DNA of 64,000 nt from Amycolatopsis decaplanina DSM 44594 (GCF_000342005.1 NZ_AOHO01000063.1:310001-374000), one strand, 5' to 3'. Shown: positions 31,807 through 40,542, counted from the stretch's first letter. Translations and numbers: made by a program. The notes: a model not told the origin generated them from the sequence alone.

Positions 31807-32505
31807 GTGGATGCACGTTTGCTGGTTTCCCTGTCCGGCGTGACCACCCGGACGTTGCACCGCTGTGCCGACCTCGCGGCCGAGCTGGACAGGCGCAAGG
31901 TCCCGTTGTCCGTGCTCTACGCCGCCAGGACCGGCGAGGGCCCGGTGACCGCATGGGTCCGGACGCGCCGTGCGCACGGCGACTCCGTCCTCCTGCACGG
32001 CTACGACCACCGGATCACGCCCACCCACCGTGCCGTCTACCTGGGCAAACGCGCCGAGTTCGCGGCTCTTCCCGCGCACGAGGCACGGCTGCGGCTGATC
32101 GCGGCGAAGGCGGCGCTCGACGTCAACGGCATGACCGTCGACGGGTTCGCGCCGCCGCGCTGGATCGCGTCGGAGGGCACCCTGCAGGCCCTGCGTGAGC
32201 ACGGGTTCACGCTGTGCGCGGACCTGGTCTCGGTGCGGGACCTGGTGTCCGGCGACGTCCAGCGCGCCAGGGTGCAGGAGTTCGGCGGGCCGTCGCACCG
32301 GACGGAGACCGTCCGGTGTTTCGCGCTGGTGCTGGCCGCCGCCAGGGCCGCGCGCCGCGGCGGGCTCGTGCGGCTCGGCATCGACGCCGCGGACCTCGCC
32401 CGGCCGGGGCTGCGGCAGGCGTTCCTGGACGCCGTCGACGTCTCGCTGGAGAACCGCGCGTTCGGAACCACCTACGGCTCGCTCTCGCGAACGCTAGCGT
32501 CGTGA
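31807..32505 (+). CDS. DUF2334 / polysaccharide deacetylase-like protein
   Basis: This 232-residue protein has a NodB-like barrel outline. Strand-1 sequence LLVSLSGVTTRTLHRCADL leads to the HGYDHR motif (SVLLHGYDHRITPTHR), where His and Asp correspond to metal ligands of carbohydrate deacetylases. It also has FAPPRWIASEGTLQALREHG and a C-terminal VRLGIDAADL. The first Asp of the canonical TFDD motif is not evident at the N-terminus, so activity is uncertain. No signal peptide is present. The start GTG at 31807 has no good ribosome site. Its TGA stop at 32503-32505 falls inside a family A palindrome. Its position after purC suggests co-transcription only. Confidence 0.72.
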   Translation: MDARLLVSLSGVTTRTLHRCADLAAELDRRKVPLSVLYAARTGEGPVTAWVRTRRAHGDSVLLHGYDHRITPTHRAVYLGKRAEFAALPAHEARLRLIAAKAALDVNGMTVDGFAPPRWIASEGTLQALREHGFTLCADLVSVRDLVSGDVQRARVQEFGGPSHRTETVRCFALVLAAARAARRGGLVRLGIDAADLARPGLRQAFLDAVDVSLENRAFGTTYGSLSRTLAS

Positions 32506-32544
32506 GTGGTTAGGACGGTTAGAACCGTCCTTGCCACTCACGAG
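32500..32544. repeat. Family A palindrome, copy 2
   Basis: The arms (20 bases each, two mismatches) centre on GGACGGTTAGAACCGTCC. It overlaps the stop of the DUF2334 gene and ends six bases before the stop of the convergent MBL gene, so it can serve as a shared terminator for both. Confidence 0.85.
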
Positions 32545-32550
32545 TACCCG

Positions 32551-33186
32551 CTAGAGCTTCACGGGCTCCCCGACGTCGAGCACCTTCACCTCGGTGCCTT
32601 TCGGGGCGAGGTTGGAGAACAGGCCGTAGTGCATCTGCGGTCGCGCGAGGACGGCTTCATGGATCGGGACGGCGAGGCGCGGCGACACCGCGCGCAGGTA
32701 GTCGACGGCCTCGCCGGCCTTGAGCCAAGGGGCGCCGGTGGGCAGGCCGAGCACGTCGATCTTCTGTTCCGGCACGAAGAACGAGTCACCCGGGTGGTAG
32801 AAGGCGCCGTGGTCGACGATGTAGCCGACGTTCGGGATCACCGGGATCTCCTCGTGGATCACCGCGTGTTCGCCGCCGACGACGTTGACGCCGCTGGAAC
32901 CGATCTCGAAGGCGTCGCCGGGATTCGCGACCTGGAACTCGGCGCCGAGCTTCCGCACGGCTTCGGCGGAACCCGGGTCGACGATCAGCCGCGCGCCGGG
33001 ATTCGCCTCCAGCAGCGCGGGCAGCCTGTCCGCGTCGAGGTGGTCGAAATGCTGGTGGGTGATCAGGATGGCGTCCAGTTCGCGCTCACCTTCGAAGCCC
33101 GCCGAGAAGGTGCCGGGGTCGATCAGGATCCGCGCGCCCTCGGTCTCCAGAAGTGTGCAGGAATGTCCAAAATGGACAATACGCAT
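32551..33186 (-). CDS. Metallo-beta-lactamase-fold hydrolase, UlaG-like
   Basis: This 211-residue cytosolic protein begins MRIVHFGHSCTLLET and has ILIDPGTFS, the metal motif THQHFDHLD, the later ligand in GGEHAVIHE and an Asp/His pair in IVDHGAFYHPGDS. The C-terminal IHEAV adds the last His region. The MBL fold and single short domain match UlaG-type lactonases/hydrolases with two metal ions. The substrate is not inferable. The ATG at 33186 follows AAGGAGA. It faces the DUF2334 gene, with the family A palindrome between. The ArsR-type gene upstream is on the same strand, 32 bases away, so they may be one operon. Confidence 0.85.
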   Translation of the reverse strand: MRIVHFGHSCTLLETEGARILIDPGTFSAGFEGERELDAILITHQHFDHLDADRLPALLEANPGARLIVDPGSAEAVRKLGAEFQVANPGDAFEIGSSGVNVVGGEHAVIHEEIPVIPNVGYIVDHGAFYHPGDSFFVPEQKIDVLGLPTGAPWLKAGEAVDYLRAVSPRLAVPIHEAVLARPQMHYGLFSNLAPKGTEVKVLDVGEPVKL

Positions 33187-33218
33187 CGTTGTTCTCCTTC
33201 GCGGTGGTCAATTCCAGC

Positions 33219-34163
33219 CTAGGCCCGGAGCAGGGCGTCGCCAAGTTCGGTGCGCCGGTAGCGCACTTCGCGGCCGCGTCGCCGGGTGTCGAGCAGGCCC
33301 GCCGCGCGCATGGCGGTCAGGTGTTGCGAGACCGTCGGCGCCGAGAAGCCCAGCCTGCGTGCCAGTTCGGTGGTGCTCGCGGGTTCGTTGAGCGTCGTGA
33401 GCAACGCGGCCTTCGTCCGGCCGAGCACTCCCGCGAGCGCGTCGGGCGGGCGTCCGGGATCCGACCAGAGTCCGGCCACCCCGCGGGCCGGGTACAGCAG
33501 CGAAGGCTGCCACGGTTCCATCGTGATCACCCCGACCGACGGCCACGCGAAGACGCCGGGGATCAGCAGCAATCCGCGGCGGTCCAGGTGAACGCGGCCG
33601 CGTTCCTTCATTTCGATCACCAGGACGTCGTCGACGAGCCGCACCCGCGGGTGGATGTCCTCCAGTACCGACGCGATACCGCCGGCGGCCAGCCGCCGCG
33701 AGCGCTCCTCAATGTCGGCGACGAGGAAGCGGCGCATCCGTGGCCAGTGCGGTTCGACCAGTACGGTCCAGGCGATCTCCATCTGGTCCGCCAGCAGATC
33801 CCTTGCCTCGGTGGGATCTTCGGGAATACCACTCAGGTCGGCGTCCACTTTGGATAGTTCGCGGGCGACCTGCTCCGGCGGCGTGCGGCGGATTTCGGCG
33901 AGCTGAGCGGACGCGGTGGTCTCCGGGCCGCTCGGCGGCGGGCTGAGGAAGTCGGTGATGTAGTGCCGCGCGCTCATCACCTTGGCGAAGCCGTCGATGG
34001 GAAGGTCCGGCAGTTTCGCGGCGGCCTCGCGCAGCCATGGCAGATGGCTCGGATGCCCGCGCCGTCCGAGCAAGGTCTGCATCGCGCCCATGGTCTCGTC
34101 GAGCGGTGAGATGCCGAAGCGGACCCGGCCGGCGCTCCCGGCGGTCAGGACCAGCTCGATCAT
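33219..34163 (-). CDS. ArsR-type winged-helix regulator with N-terminal DUF5937-like domain
   Basis: This 314-residue regulator has residues 1-235 forming a conserved actinobacterial sensor-like domain (RVRFGISPLDETMGAMQTL; later EMKERGRVHLDRRGLLLIPG). The winged helix is at the C-terminus (TTELARRLGFSAPTVSQHLT, then GLLDTRRRGREVRYRRT). No ArsR cysteine motif for metals is present, so it likely senses something else. TAGCCT lies six bases before its ATG on the minus strand, giving a leaderless mRNA. That -10 overlaps, base for base, the -10 of the divergent MFS gene, so it probably controls that gene and itself. Confidence 0.83.
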   Translation of the reverse strand: MIELVLTAGSAGRVRFGISPLDETMGAMQTLLGRRGHPSHLPWLREAAAKLPDLPIDGFAKVMSARHYITDFLSPPPSGPETTASAQLAEIRRTPPEQVARELSKVDADLSGIPEDPTEARDLLADQMEIAWTVLVEPHWPRMRRFLVADIEERSRRLAAGGIASVLEDIHPRVRLVDDVLVIEMKERGRVHLDRRGLLLIPGVFAWPSVGVITMEPWQPSLLYPARGVAGLWSDPGRPPDALAGVLGRTKAALLTTLNEPASTTELARRLGFSAPTVSQHLTAMRAAGLLDTRRRGREVRYRRTELGDALLRA

Positions 34164-34168
34164 CGGAT

Positions 34169-34175
34169 TAGGCTA
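34169..34175. promoter_or_regulatory. Overlapping divergent -10 elements (ArsR-type gene / MFS gene)
   Basis: TAGGCTA reads TAGGCT on the plus strand (34169-34174) and TAGCCT on the minus strand (34175-34170). The minus-strand element is six bases from the ATG of the regulator. The plus-strand element would start the MFS transcript near 34181. Polymerase cannot occupy both at once, so the two genes should compete. Confidence 0.5.
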
Positions 34176-34225
34176 TTCCCTCATCACTGGTTCTCGCCAC
34201 GCCGTGTTCGGCAGTGTCTTCCGGC

Positions 34226-35359
34226 ATGACATTGCTGCGTAATTCGGGGTATTGGCGCTGGTCGGCGGGGGTACAGCTGAATCGGCTGCCCGCCACGATG
34301 GCCCCGCTGGCCTTCACCGTGCTGACCACCGCGACGACCGGTTCGTACCGGCTCGGCGGGATCATGATGGCCGTCTTCGTCGCCGCCGAGATGGTCGGCG
34401 CCGTGCCGACCGGACGGCTGCTCGACCGGGTCGGCCCCGCACGCGGTCTCGTCGTGCTGCTTCCCCTGGTCGCCGCGGGACTGTTCCTGCTGGCAGCGGT
34501 CGCTTCCGCCGGCGCCCCGGACCTGGTGCTGCTCGCGCTGGCGATCCCGCCGGGACTGGTCGCGGGCGGGTTGAACGGCGGTTTCCGGACGCTGCTCGCC
34601 GGGACGGTGACCGAAGAGGAACTGCCCAGGGCCGTTTCGGTCGACGCGATGATCCTCGAAGGCGTCATCGTCGGCGGGCCGCTGCTGGTGGCGCTCCTGG
34701 CGACGTCCGGTCCGGCCGTCCCGGTCCTCGCGATGGCCGTCGTCGCCCTGCTCGCGGCCCTGCTCGTGCCGCGCCGAGCCGTCACCCGGGATCCACAAAG
34801 GACGGCCGAGCGTCAGTCGATCCCGGTCGCCGCTTGTGTTCCCTGGCTGGCGGGGTTGTTCACCGTCGGGCTCCTGCTGTCGACCATCGAGGTCGGCCTG
34901 CTTCCGCTCGTCCAGCGCCTCGGGGCCCCCGAATCGGCGACGGCGATCGTCATCGTCGTGCTGTGTGCCGCCGGCGTCGGCGGGAGCGCGCTGTACGCGG
35001 CGCGAGGGAAGGCCGGGGATCCGCGGCTGTTCCTGGCCGGATTCGTGCTCGGCGGGATCGTCGTTTCGGCGGGCTTCGGCTGGGCCGGCCTGCTCGGCGG
35101 GGTCGCGCTGATCGGGCTCTGCACCGGTCCGCTGATGGCCGTCTCGTCGGTCAACCTGCAGAAGCTGCTGCCGGAACGCCGCCGGTCGGAAGGATTCTCG
35201 CTGGCTTTCACCGTGCAGGCGTCGGGATTCGGACTGGGCTCGCTGGCGATCGGGGTGCTGCCGGTCTGGTTGGCCCCCCTTCTCGGTGTTCTCGCGGCCC
35301 TCGCCTCCTGTGGGATGCTGGTGGCACACCCCAGGCAGCTATTGGCAGGCCGTCAGTAA
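34226..35359 (+). CDS. MFS transporter
   Basis: This 377-residue, roughly twelve-helix carrier has the N-terminal half with WSAGVQLNRLPATMAPLAF and a motif-A-like loop GAVPTGRLLDRVGPARG. The proline/glycine-rich helix IPPGLVAGGLNGGFRTLLAG follows, and the second half ends LLGVLAALASCGML. It resembles small-molecule exporters of actinomycetes; the substrate is unknown. It is divergent from the ArsR-type regulator, whose promoter it shares, which is a common efflux arrangement. The ATG at 34226 is preferred; GTG at 34214 in frame is possible and neither has a strong ribosome site. Confidence 0.83.
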   Translation: MTLLRNSGYWRWSAGVQLNRLPATMAPLAFTVLTTATTGSYRLGGIMMAVFVAAEMVGAVPTGRLLDRVGPARGLVVLLPLVAAGLFLLAAVASAGAPDLVLLALAIPPGLVAGGLNGGFRTLLAGTVTEEELPRAVSVDAMILEGVIVGGPLLVALLATSGPAVPVLAMAVVALLAALLVPRRAVTRDPQRTAERQSIPVAACVPWLAGLFTVGLLLSTIEVGLLPLVQRLGAPESATAIVIVVLCAAGVGGSALYAARGKAGDPRLFLAGFVLGGIVVSAGFGWAGLLGGVALIGLCTGPLMAVSSVNLQKLLPERRRSEGFSLAFTVQASGFGLGSLAIGVLPVWLAPLLGVLAALASCGMLVAHPRQLLAGRQ

Positions 35360-35400
35360 CGTCGTAGCCTGGGCTTTGAGCCGAGACACGGGAGAAGTCG

Positions 35401-36903
35401 ATGACCGCAGTCCAGCCGAAGCCGACCGCGCACAGCGTGGGGGAGACCTTCGATTCCCTCAGCCCGGCGACCGACGAGGTCGTCGGCACCTACCCGGTGC
35501 ACAGCGAGGAAGACGTCCGCGCCGCCATCGCCCGCGCGAGGGACGCCGCCGAATGGTGGGCCGGGCTCGGCTACGACGGTCGCGCCGAGCGGCTGCGCCG
35601 CTGGAAGGGCGTCATCACCCGCAGGCTGCCGCAGCTGTGCCAGGTCGTGCGCGACGAGACCGGCAAGCGGATCGCCGACGCGCAGCTGGAGAGCGTCCTC
35701 GCCATCGAGCACATCGCTTGGGCGGGCAAGCACGCGCGCAAGATCCTCGGCAAGCAGCGTCGCGCCACCGGGCTGGTCATGTCGAACCAGTCGGCGACGG
35801 TCGAGTACCAGCCGCTCGGCGTCGTCGGTGTGATCGGTCCCTGGAACTACCCCGTGTTCACCCCGCTCGGCTCCATCGTCTACGCCCTCGCCGCCGGGAA
35901 CACCGTCGTCTTCAAGCCGAGCGAGTACACGCCCGGCGTCGGGAAATGGCTGGTCGACGCCTTCAACCAGGTCGTCCCGGAGTGGCCGGTGCTGCAGCTG
36001 ATCACCGGCTTCGGAGAGACCGGCGCTTCGCTCGTCAGCGGAGGCGTCGACAAGATCGCCTTCACCGGTTCGACCGCCACCGGCAAGAAGATCATGGCTG
36101 CGGCCGCCGAAACGCTGACACCGGTGATCATCGAGGCCGGCGGCAAGGACGCGGTCCTGGTCGACGCGGACGCCGATCTCGAGGCCGCCGCCGACGCGAC
36201 CGTCTGGGGCGCGTTCTCCAATTCGGGCCAGACCTGCATCGGCATCGAGCGCGTGTACGTCCACGAGCGCGTGCACGACGAGTTCGTCGCGAAGGTCGTC
36301 GAGAAGTCGAAGGACGTGCGGGCCGGCTCGGACGCGGCCGCGCAGTACGGCCCGGTGACGATGCCTTCGCAGCTTTCGGTGATCAAGCGCCACATCGCGG
36401 ACGCCATCGAGCGCGGCGGCAAGGCGCTGGTCGGCGGCGTCGACGCGGTCGGCGACCGCTACGTGCAGCCGACGGTTCTCGTCGACGTGCCCGAGGACTC
36501 TTTGGCGGTCCAGGAGGAGACGTTCGGTCCGACCGTCACCATCGCCAAGGTCCGCGACATGGACGAGGCCGTCGAGAAGGCCAACGACACGAAGTACGGC
36601 CTCGGATCGGCGGTGTTCTCGAAGTCGCGCGGCCTCGAACTGGCCGGTCGGCTGCGCACGGGCATGACGTCGATCAACGCGCCCCTTTCCTTCGCCGGTA
36701 TCGCTTCGCTGCCTTTCGGTGGCGTCGGCGATTCGGGCTTCGGCCGGATCCATGGCCCGGAAGGCCTGCGCGAATTCGCCCGGCCGAAGGCCGTCGCGCG
36801 GCAGCGGTTCACCGCGCCGATCGCGCTGACTTCGTTCTCGCGCAAGGAAAAGACCGACGTACTGGTGGCGAAGCTGATGACCGTCCTGCACGGGAAACGC
36901 TGA
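35401..36903 (+). CDS. NAD(P)-dependent aldehyde dehydrogenase
   Basis: This 500-residue cytosolic ALDH oxidises an aldehyde to its acid. The Rossmann part has GVVGVIGPWNYPVFTPLGS, FKPSEYTP and the cofactor motif FTGSTATGKKI. The general base Glu lies in IIEAGGKDAVLVDADADLE, and the catalytic Cys in NSGQTCIGIERVYV. PTVLVDVPEDS and EETFGPTV complete the family. It has a GGGAGAAG site before the ATG and TAGCCT at 35365-35370 as -10 with a 24-base leader. It converges on a GMC alcohol oxidoreductase, a pairing that could convert an alcohol to an acid in two steps, although opposite strands argue against one operon. Confidence 0.93.
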   Translation: MTAVQPKPTAHSVGETFDSLSPATDEVVGTYPVHSEEDVRAAIARARDAAEWWAGLGYDGRAERLRRWKGVITRRLPQLCQVVRDETGKRIADAQLESVLAIEHIAWAGKHARKILGKQRRATGLVMSNQSATVEYQPLGVVGVIGPWNYPVFTPLGSIVYALAAGNTVVFKPSEYTPGVGKWLVDAFNQVVPEWPVLQLITGFGETGASLVSGGVDKIAFTGSTATGKKIMAAAAETLTPVIIEAGGKDAVLVDADADLEAAADATVWGAFSNSGQTCIGIERVYVHERVHDEFVAKVVEKSKDVRAGSDAAAQYGPVTMPSQLSVIKRHIADAIERGGKALVGGVDAVGDRYVQPTVLVDVPEDSLAVQEETFGPTVTIAKVRDMDEAVEKANDTKYGLGSAVFSKSRGLELAGRLRTGMTSINAPLSFAGIASLPFGGVGDSGFGRIHGPEGLREFARPKAVARQRFTAPIALTSFSRKEKTDVLVAKLMTVLHGKR

Positions 36904-36935
36904 CCCGACCCGGCCGGCGGGCACTTGGCCACAGG

Positions 36936-36969
36936 GTCTCCCCAAGGGCGCTCTGCGCCCGACGGAGAC
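36936..36969 (+). terminator. Nested hairpin after the aldehyde dehydrogenase
   Basis: GTCTCC (36936-36941) pairs with GGAGAC (36964-36969), enclosing GGGCGC...GCGCCC (36946-36951/36955-36960). It lies 33 bases past the stop and has no T run. It is a probable termination or stability structure. Confidence 0.45.
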
Positions 36970-37019
36970 TTCACCGTCGCGCGCCATCTTTTGGGCCGGA
37001 GGCCCACGTGAACGCGATG

Positions 37020-37068
37020 AAGGGGCGCCTGCTCGCACGACGTGAGTTGTCTGCGATCGGCGCCCCTT
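37020..37068 (-). terminator. Hairpin at the 3' end of the GMC oxidoreductase gene
   Basis: AAGGGGCGCC (37020-37029) and GGCGCCCCTT (37059-37068) form a ten-base stem with a 29-base loop. It starts ten bases past the TGA-side end of the minus-strand gene at 37078. It is a likely terminator for that gene. Confidence 0.45.
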
Positions 37069-37077
37069 CGGCGCGTT

Positions 37078-38667
37078 TTACGTCAGCGCGCGACCAAGGA
37101 TGAGGTCCGCGGCCTTCTCCGCCACCATGATCGTCGGCGCGTTCGTGTTCCCGCGCGGCACCACGGGCATCACCGAAGCGTCCACCACCCGCAGCCCGTC
37201 CACCCCGCGCACCTTCAGCGACGGGTCGACGACGGCGTTCTCGCCCGTCCCCATCGCGCAGGTCCCCACCGGGTGGTACAGCGTCTGCGTCTTCTCGCGC
37301 ACGTAGTCGGCCAGTTCGCCGTCGGTCAGGTCGTGCCGCTCCGGCAGGAACGGCTTGTCCAGATACCGCGCCAGCGGGCCGGACTTCCCGATCTCCACCA
37401 GGGTGCGCAGCCCGGCGAGCATCTTCTCCATGTCCACGGACTCGGCGTAGCACGCCGGGTCGATTTCGGGCTTCCACAACGGATTCCCCGACTTCAACCG
37501 CAGTCGTCCCCGGCTCGCGACGTCCACGAGGGTCGCCGCCGACGTGAAGCCCGACACCGTCGGCTCATGCATCCCGTTGTCGTAGAACAGCGTCGGCGCG
37601 ACATGGATCTGCATGTCCGGCGGTGAAACACCGTCCGCGGCGGGGAAGAACGCGCCCGCCTCGCCGATGTTCGAAGCCAGCGGGCCGCGTTTGGTGAGCT
37701 GGTAGCGCATCAGGCCGCCCGGCGTCGCCGCGTCCACCAGGTCGGTGGTGCCGCGGGTCGACCAGATGATCCCGCAGGCCGGGTGGTCGTGCAGGTTGCC
37801 GCCGACGCCGGGAAGCGCGGCAACGACGTCGATCCCGTGCTCCCGCAGGTGTTCCGCCGGACCGACCCCGGAAAGCATCAGCAGTTGCGGCGAGTTCACC
37901 GCACCACCGCTCAGCAGGACCTCGGTCGACGCCCGCACCGTCGTCTCGGCTCCTTTGTCCAAATAGGACACGCCGACGGCGCGGGTGCCTTCGAAGACGA
38001 CGCGGGTGGCTTGCGCATGCGTCCGGACAGTGAGGTTCGGGCGCGACAAGGCCGGTCGCAGGTACGCGTCGGCCGTCGACCAGCGGCGGCCCTTCTTGCA
38101 CGTCACCTGGTAGACGCCGGCGCCTTCCTGTGACTCGCCGTTGAAGTCGTCGGTGCGTTTGAGACCCCAGGCGACCGCGGAATCCACCCAGGCGTGGGAC
38201 AGCTCGTGGGTGAAGCGACGGTCCTCGACGTGCAGCGGCCCGTCGGTGCCGTGCAGTGGCCCGCCGAGCCGCTGGTTCCCCTCCGCCCGTTTGAAGTACG
38301 GCAAGACGTCGTCGAAACCCCAGCCCTCGGCGCCGTGCCCGTCACGCCAGCCGTCGTAGTCCGCGCGGTTGCCGCGGATGTAGATCATCGCGTTGATCGA
38401 AGAGGAGCCGCCGAGCGTCTTCCCGCGCGGCCAGTACAGCGTCTTGCCGGTGTGCTTCTGCTCGACCGTCTCGTAGTTCCAGTCCCACTTCGTCTTGAAC
38501 AGGCCGGGGAACGCGGCGGGGATGTGGATCTCGTCGGCGTCGTCCTCGCCACCCGCTTCGAGCAGGAGCACCCGCGCCGACGGATCCTCGCTCAGCCGGT
38601 TCGCCAGTACGCATCCCGCGCTGCCCGCGCCGATGATCACGTAGTCGAAGGAGTCCTGATCGGCCAC
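37078..38667 (-). CDS. GMC-family FAD-dependent oxidoreductase (choline dehydrogenase-like)
   Basis: This 529-residue flavoenzyme oxidises an alcohol, such as choline or a polyethylene-glycol-like compound. The FAD-binding N-terminus is DYVIIGAGSAGCVLANRLSE. GMC signature 1 is PRGKTLGGSSSINAMIYIRG, signature 2 GGAVNSPQLLMLSGVGPA. The C-terminal catalytic His/Asn pair is expected in LYHPVGTCAMG and VPRGNTNAPTIMVAEKAADL. Both are intact. The GTG at 38667 is behind a perfect AGGAGG site. The gene faces an aldehyde dehydrogenase. BetA-like sequence suggests choline, but the betaine gene set is not together here, so I leave the substrate open. Confidence 0.92.
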   Translation of the reverse strand: MADQDSFDYVIIGAGSAGCVLANRLSEDPSARVLLLEAGGEDDADEIHIPAAFPGLFKTKWDWNYETVEQKHTGKTLYWPRGKTLGGSSSINAMIYIRGNRADYDGWRDGHGAEGWGFDDVLPYFKRAEGNQRLGGPLHGTDGPLHVEDRRFTHELSHAWVDSAVAWGLKRTDDFNGESQEGAGVYQVTCKKGRRWSTADAYLRPALSRPNLTVRTHAQATRVVFEGTRAVGVSYLDKGAETTVRASTEVLLSGGAVNSPQLLMLSGVGPAEHLREHGIDVVAALPGVGGNLHDHPACGIIWSTRGTTDLVDAATPGGLMRYQLTKRGPLASNIGEAGAFFPAADGVSPPDMQIHVAPTLFYDNGMHEPTVSGFTSAATLVDVASRGRLRLKSGNPLWKPEIDPACYAESVDMEKMLAGLRTLVEIGKSGPLARYLDKPFLPERHDLTDGELADYVREKTQTLYHPVGTCAMGTGENAVVDPSLKVRGVDGLRVVDASVMPVVPRGNTNAPTIMVAEKAADLILGRALT

Positions 38668-38768
38668 GGTGCCTCCTGCTGCTCGCCCGGGCTTGACGCC
38701 CGCCAAGGGCTCATCTTGGCCCAACGCCGCGGCTCCGAGCATCACCCAGTCGAAGGATCAGTGCGAGC

Positions 38769-39557
38769 TCAGTCGGAGTCGGGGGAAAAGGAAGCCACAC
38801 AGGGGCCACCCTCGGCATCGTCCTCGGTCTCGACGCGGCCGGGCTTCCGGACGCCGTCGACGTCGCCGGTGAGGTGCAGGATCGTCTGCTCGGCGGTGGT
38901 CAGCACGTCGGCCTTCTCGACGGTGTATCTCGCCTCGCCGTGGATGATCTGCTGCACGCCGTCGCGGGTCGTGTCGGGCACCTTCCCGCACAGCACGGAC
39001 AACGCCGCCGGGATGTCGCGCGCGTTGATCGCGTCGACGAACTTGTTGCCCGCCTCTTCCCCGGTCTTGACGTCGGGGCGGGGCGACGGCTTCGTCTCGA
39101 TGCCCGGCAGCGGCTCGGGCTCGCCGCCGATCTTGGCGTCGCGCACGCACCAGCCGCCCTCGCCCGGGATCATCGCGATTCCGACGGTCTGGCCCCCGGC
39201 GGTGAACGCGGCCGAGTACTCCTGAGCCGCACGCTGGTGCGCGGGCGTGCTGAGCTGTGCGCCTTCGGAGACGGCCATGGTCTGCTCGAAGGTGTAAGAC
39301 CGCTTCGAGCGGATCGCGCACCAGAGCAGGCTGACGCGATCTTCGCCGACGCCGTTCACGAACGACTGGCTCAGCTGCTCCGGCGTCGCGCGTGAAGAGG
39401 TGTCGGCCTTGGCCTTGAAGAACCCCGGCGTCACGAAGCCGGTGAACGCGACACCGCCCGCGATCAGGACGAAGACCAGCGCCAAAGTGATCCAGAGCCA
39501 GGCCTTCGGCTTCTTCGGCGGCGGGGTGTACCCGTACTGCGGTTGCCCGTAGGTCAT
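38769..39557 (-). CDS. Single-pass membrane protein with TGFVTPGF motif, unknown function
   Basis: This 262-residue protein has a short Tyr/Pro-rich cytosolic start MTYGQPQYGYTPPPKKPKAW and one membrane helix at about 21-41. The motif TGFVTPGFFKAKAD follows directly, then an external domain of about 200 residues. That domain has two similar halves, each with a DUF4878-like layout: SQSFVNGVGEDRVSLLWCAI and GNKFVDAINARDIPAALSVL, both with a Cys. The protein at 48369 has the same architecture and the motif TGFVAPGFLLSKDE, so the two are paralogues. It stands divergent from purS with 66 bases between starts. I know no function. Confidence 0.7.
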   Translation of the reverse strand: MTYGQPQYGYTPPPKKPKAWLWITLALVFVLIAGGVAFTGFVTPGFFKAKADTSSRATPEQLSQSFVNGVGEDRVSLLWCAIRSKRSYTFEQTMAVSEGAQLSTPAHQRAAQEYSAAFTAGGQTVGIAMIPGEGGWCVRDAKIGGEPEPLPGIETKPSPRPDVKTGEEAGNKFVDAINARDIPAALSVLCGKVPDTTRDGVQQIIHGEARYTVEKADVLTTAEQTILHLTGDVDGVRKPGRVETEDDAEGGPCVASFSPDSD

Positions 39558-39623
39558 GCGGCAACCGTAGTGAAGTAGGCTCGGGCGGTACCCACGACCT
39601 GCGTGAATAAGGAGCAGCCTGCC

Positions 39624-39863
39624 GTGGCCCGAGTCGTCGTCGACGTCATGCCCAAGCCCGAAATCCTCGACCCTCAGGGGCAGGCCGCCCTCGGCGCCGC
39701 CGGTCGTCTCGGCTTCACCGGGATCGCCGAGATCCGTCAGGGCAAGCACTTCGAGATCGAGGTCGACGACTCCGTCGACGACGCGACGCTCGAAAAGATC
39801 GCCGAAGGTTTCCTCGCGAATCCCGTCATCGAGCAGTGGACCATCAAGCGGGTGGACGCGTGA
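39624..39863 (+). CDS. purS: Phosphoribosylformylglycinamidine synthase subunit PurS
   Basis: PurS is the small structural subunit that joins PurQ to PurL in the three-part FGAM synthase of Gram-positive bacteria. This 79-residue protein has VVVDVMPKPEILDPQGQAAL, GRLGFTGIAEIRQGKHFEIE and the C-terminal LEKIAEGFLANPVIEQWTIK, all diagnostic. The GTG at 39624 follows AAGGAG at ten-base spacing; TAGGCT at 39576-39581 is a likely -10 with a leader of about 36 bases. Its stop overlaps the purQ start as GTGA. PurL lies 4.2 kb downstream, separated by an ABC exporter pair. Confidence 0.97.
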   Translation: MARVVVDVMPKPEILDPQGQAALGAAGRLGFTGIAEIRQGKHFEIEVDDSVDDATLEKIAEGFLANPVIEQWTIKRVDA

Positions 39864-40537
39864 GCGCCCGCATCGGGGTCATCACCTTCCCCGGCACGCT
39901 CGACGACGGTGACGCGGCCCGCGCGGTCCGCTACGCCGACGCCGAAGCCGTCCCCCTGTGGCACGCGGACGAGGACCTCAAGGGCGTGGACGCCGTCGTC
40001 GTCCCCGGTGGCTTCTCCTACGGCGACTACCTGCGCGCCGGCGTCATCGCCCGGTTCGCGCCGGTGATGTCCTCGGTGATCGAGGCCGCTCACAAGGGCA
40101 TGCCGGTGCTGGGCATCTGCAACGGCTTCCAGATCCTGTGCGAGGCCGGGCTGCTGCCGGGCGCGATGATCCGCAACGCGGGTCTGCACTTCATCTGCCG
40201 TGACCAGTGGCTGCGCGTCGAGAACAACGACACCGCGTGGACCACCCGGTACGACAAGGACGCCGAGATCCTCATCCCGATGAAGAACATCGACGGCTGC
40301 TTCGTCGCCGAGCAGGCCACCCTCGACGAGCTGGAGGGTGAAGGCCGCGTGGTGTTCCGCTACGTCGGCGGCAACCCGAACGGCTCGCGCAACGACATCG
40401 CCGGGATCCGCAGCGAGAACGGCCGCGTCGTCGGGCTCATGCCGCATCCGGAGCACGCCATCGACGCCCTCACCGGACCTTCCGACGACGGGCTCGGCAT
40501 GTTCTACAGCGCCGTGGACGCGCTCGTCTCCGCCTGA
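39860..40537 (+). CDS. purQ: FGAM synthase glutaminase subunit PurQ
   Basis: PurQ releases ammonia from glutamine and channels it to PurL. The 225-residue class I amidotransferase has the nucleophile Cys in VLGICNGFQILCEAGLL and the catalytic His-Glu in LMPHPEHAID. VVPGGFSYGDYLRAGVIA forms the oxyanion side, and ENNDTAWTTRYDKDAEILIP is PurQ-specific. Translation is coupled to purS by a four-base overlap. A family B palindrome follows after five bases. Substrate FGAR comes from PurD plus a formyltransferase not encoded in this window. Confidence 0.98.
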   Translation: MSARIGVITFPGTLDDGDAARAVRYADAEAVPLWHADEDLKGVDAVVVPGGFSYGDYLRAGVIARFAPVMSSVIEAAHKGMPVLGICNGFQILCEAGLLPGAMIRNAGLHFICRDQWLRVENNDTAWTTRYDKDAEILIPMKNIDGCFVAEQATLDELEGEGRVVFRYVGGNPNGSRNDIAGIRSENGRVVGLMPHPEHAIDALTGPSDDGLGMFYSAVDALVSA

Positions 40538-40542
40538 TCCCT

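Noticed and set aside
36904..37077. Small ORF in the gap between aldehyde dehydrogenase and GMC genes
   Set aside because: The gap is filled by two hairpins and has no start with a ribosome site; I treat it as a shared terminator region.
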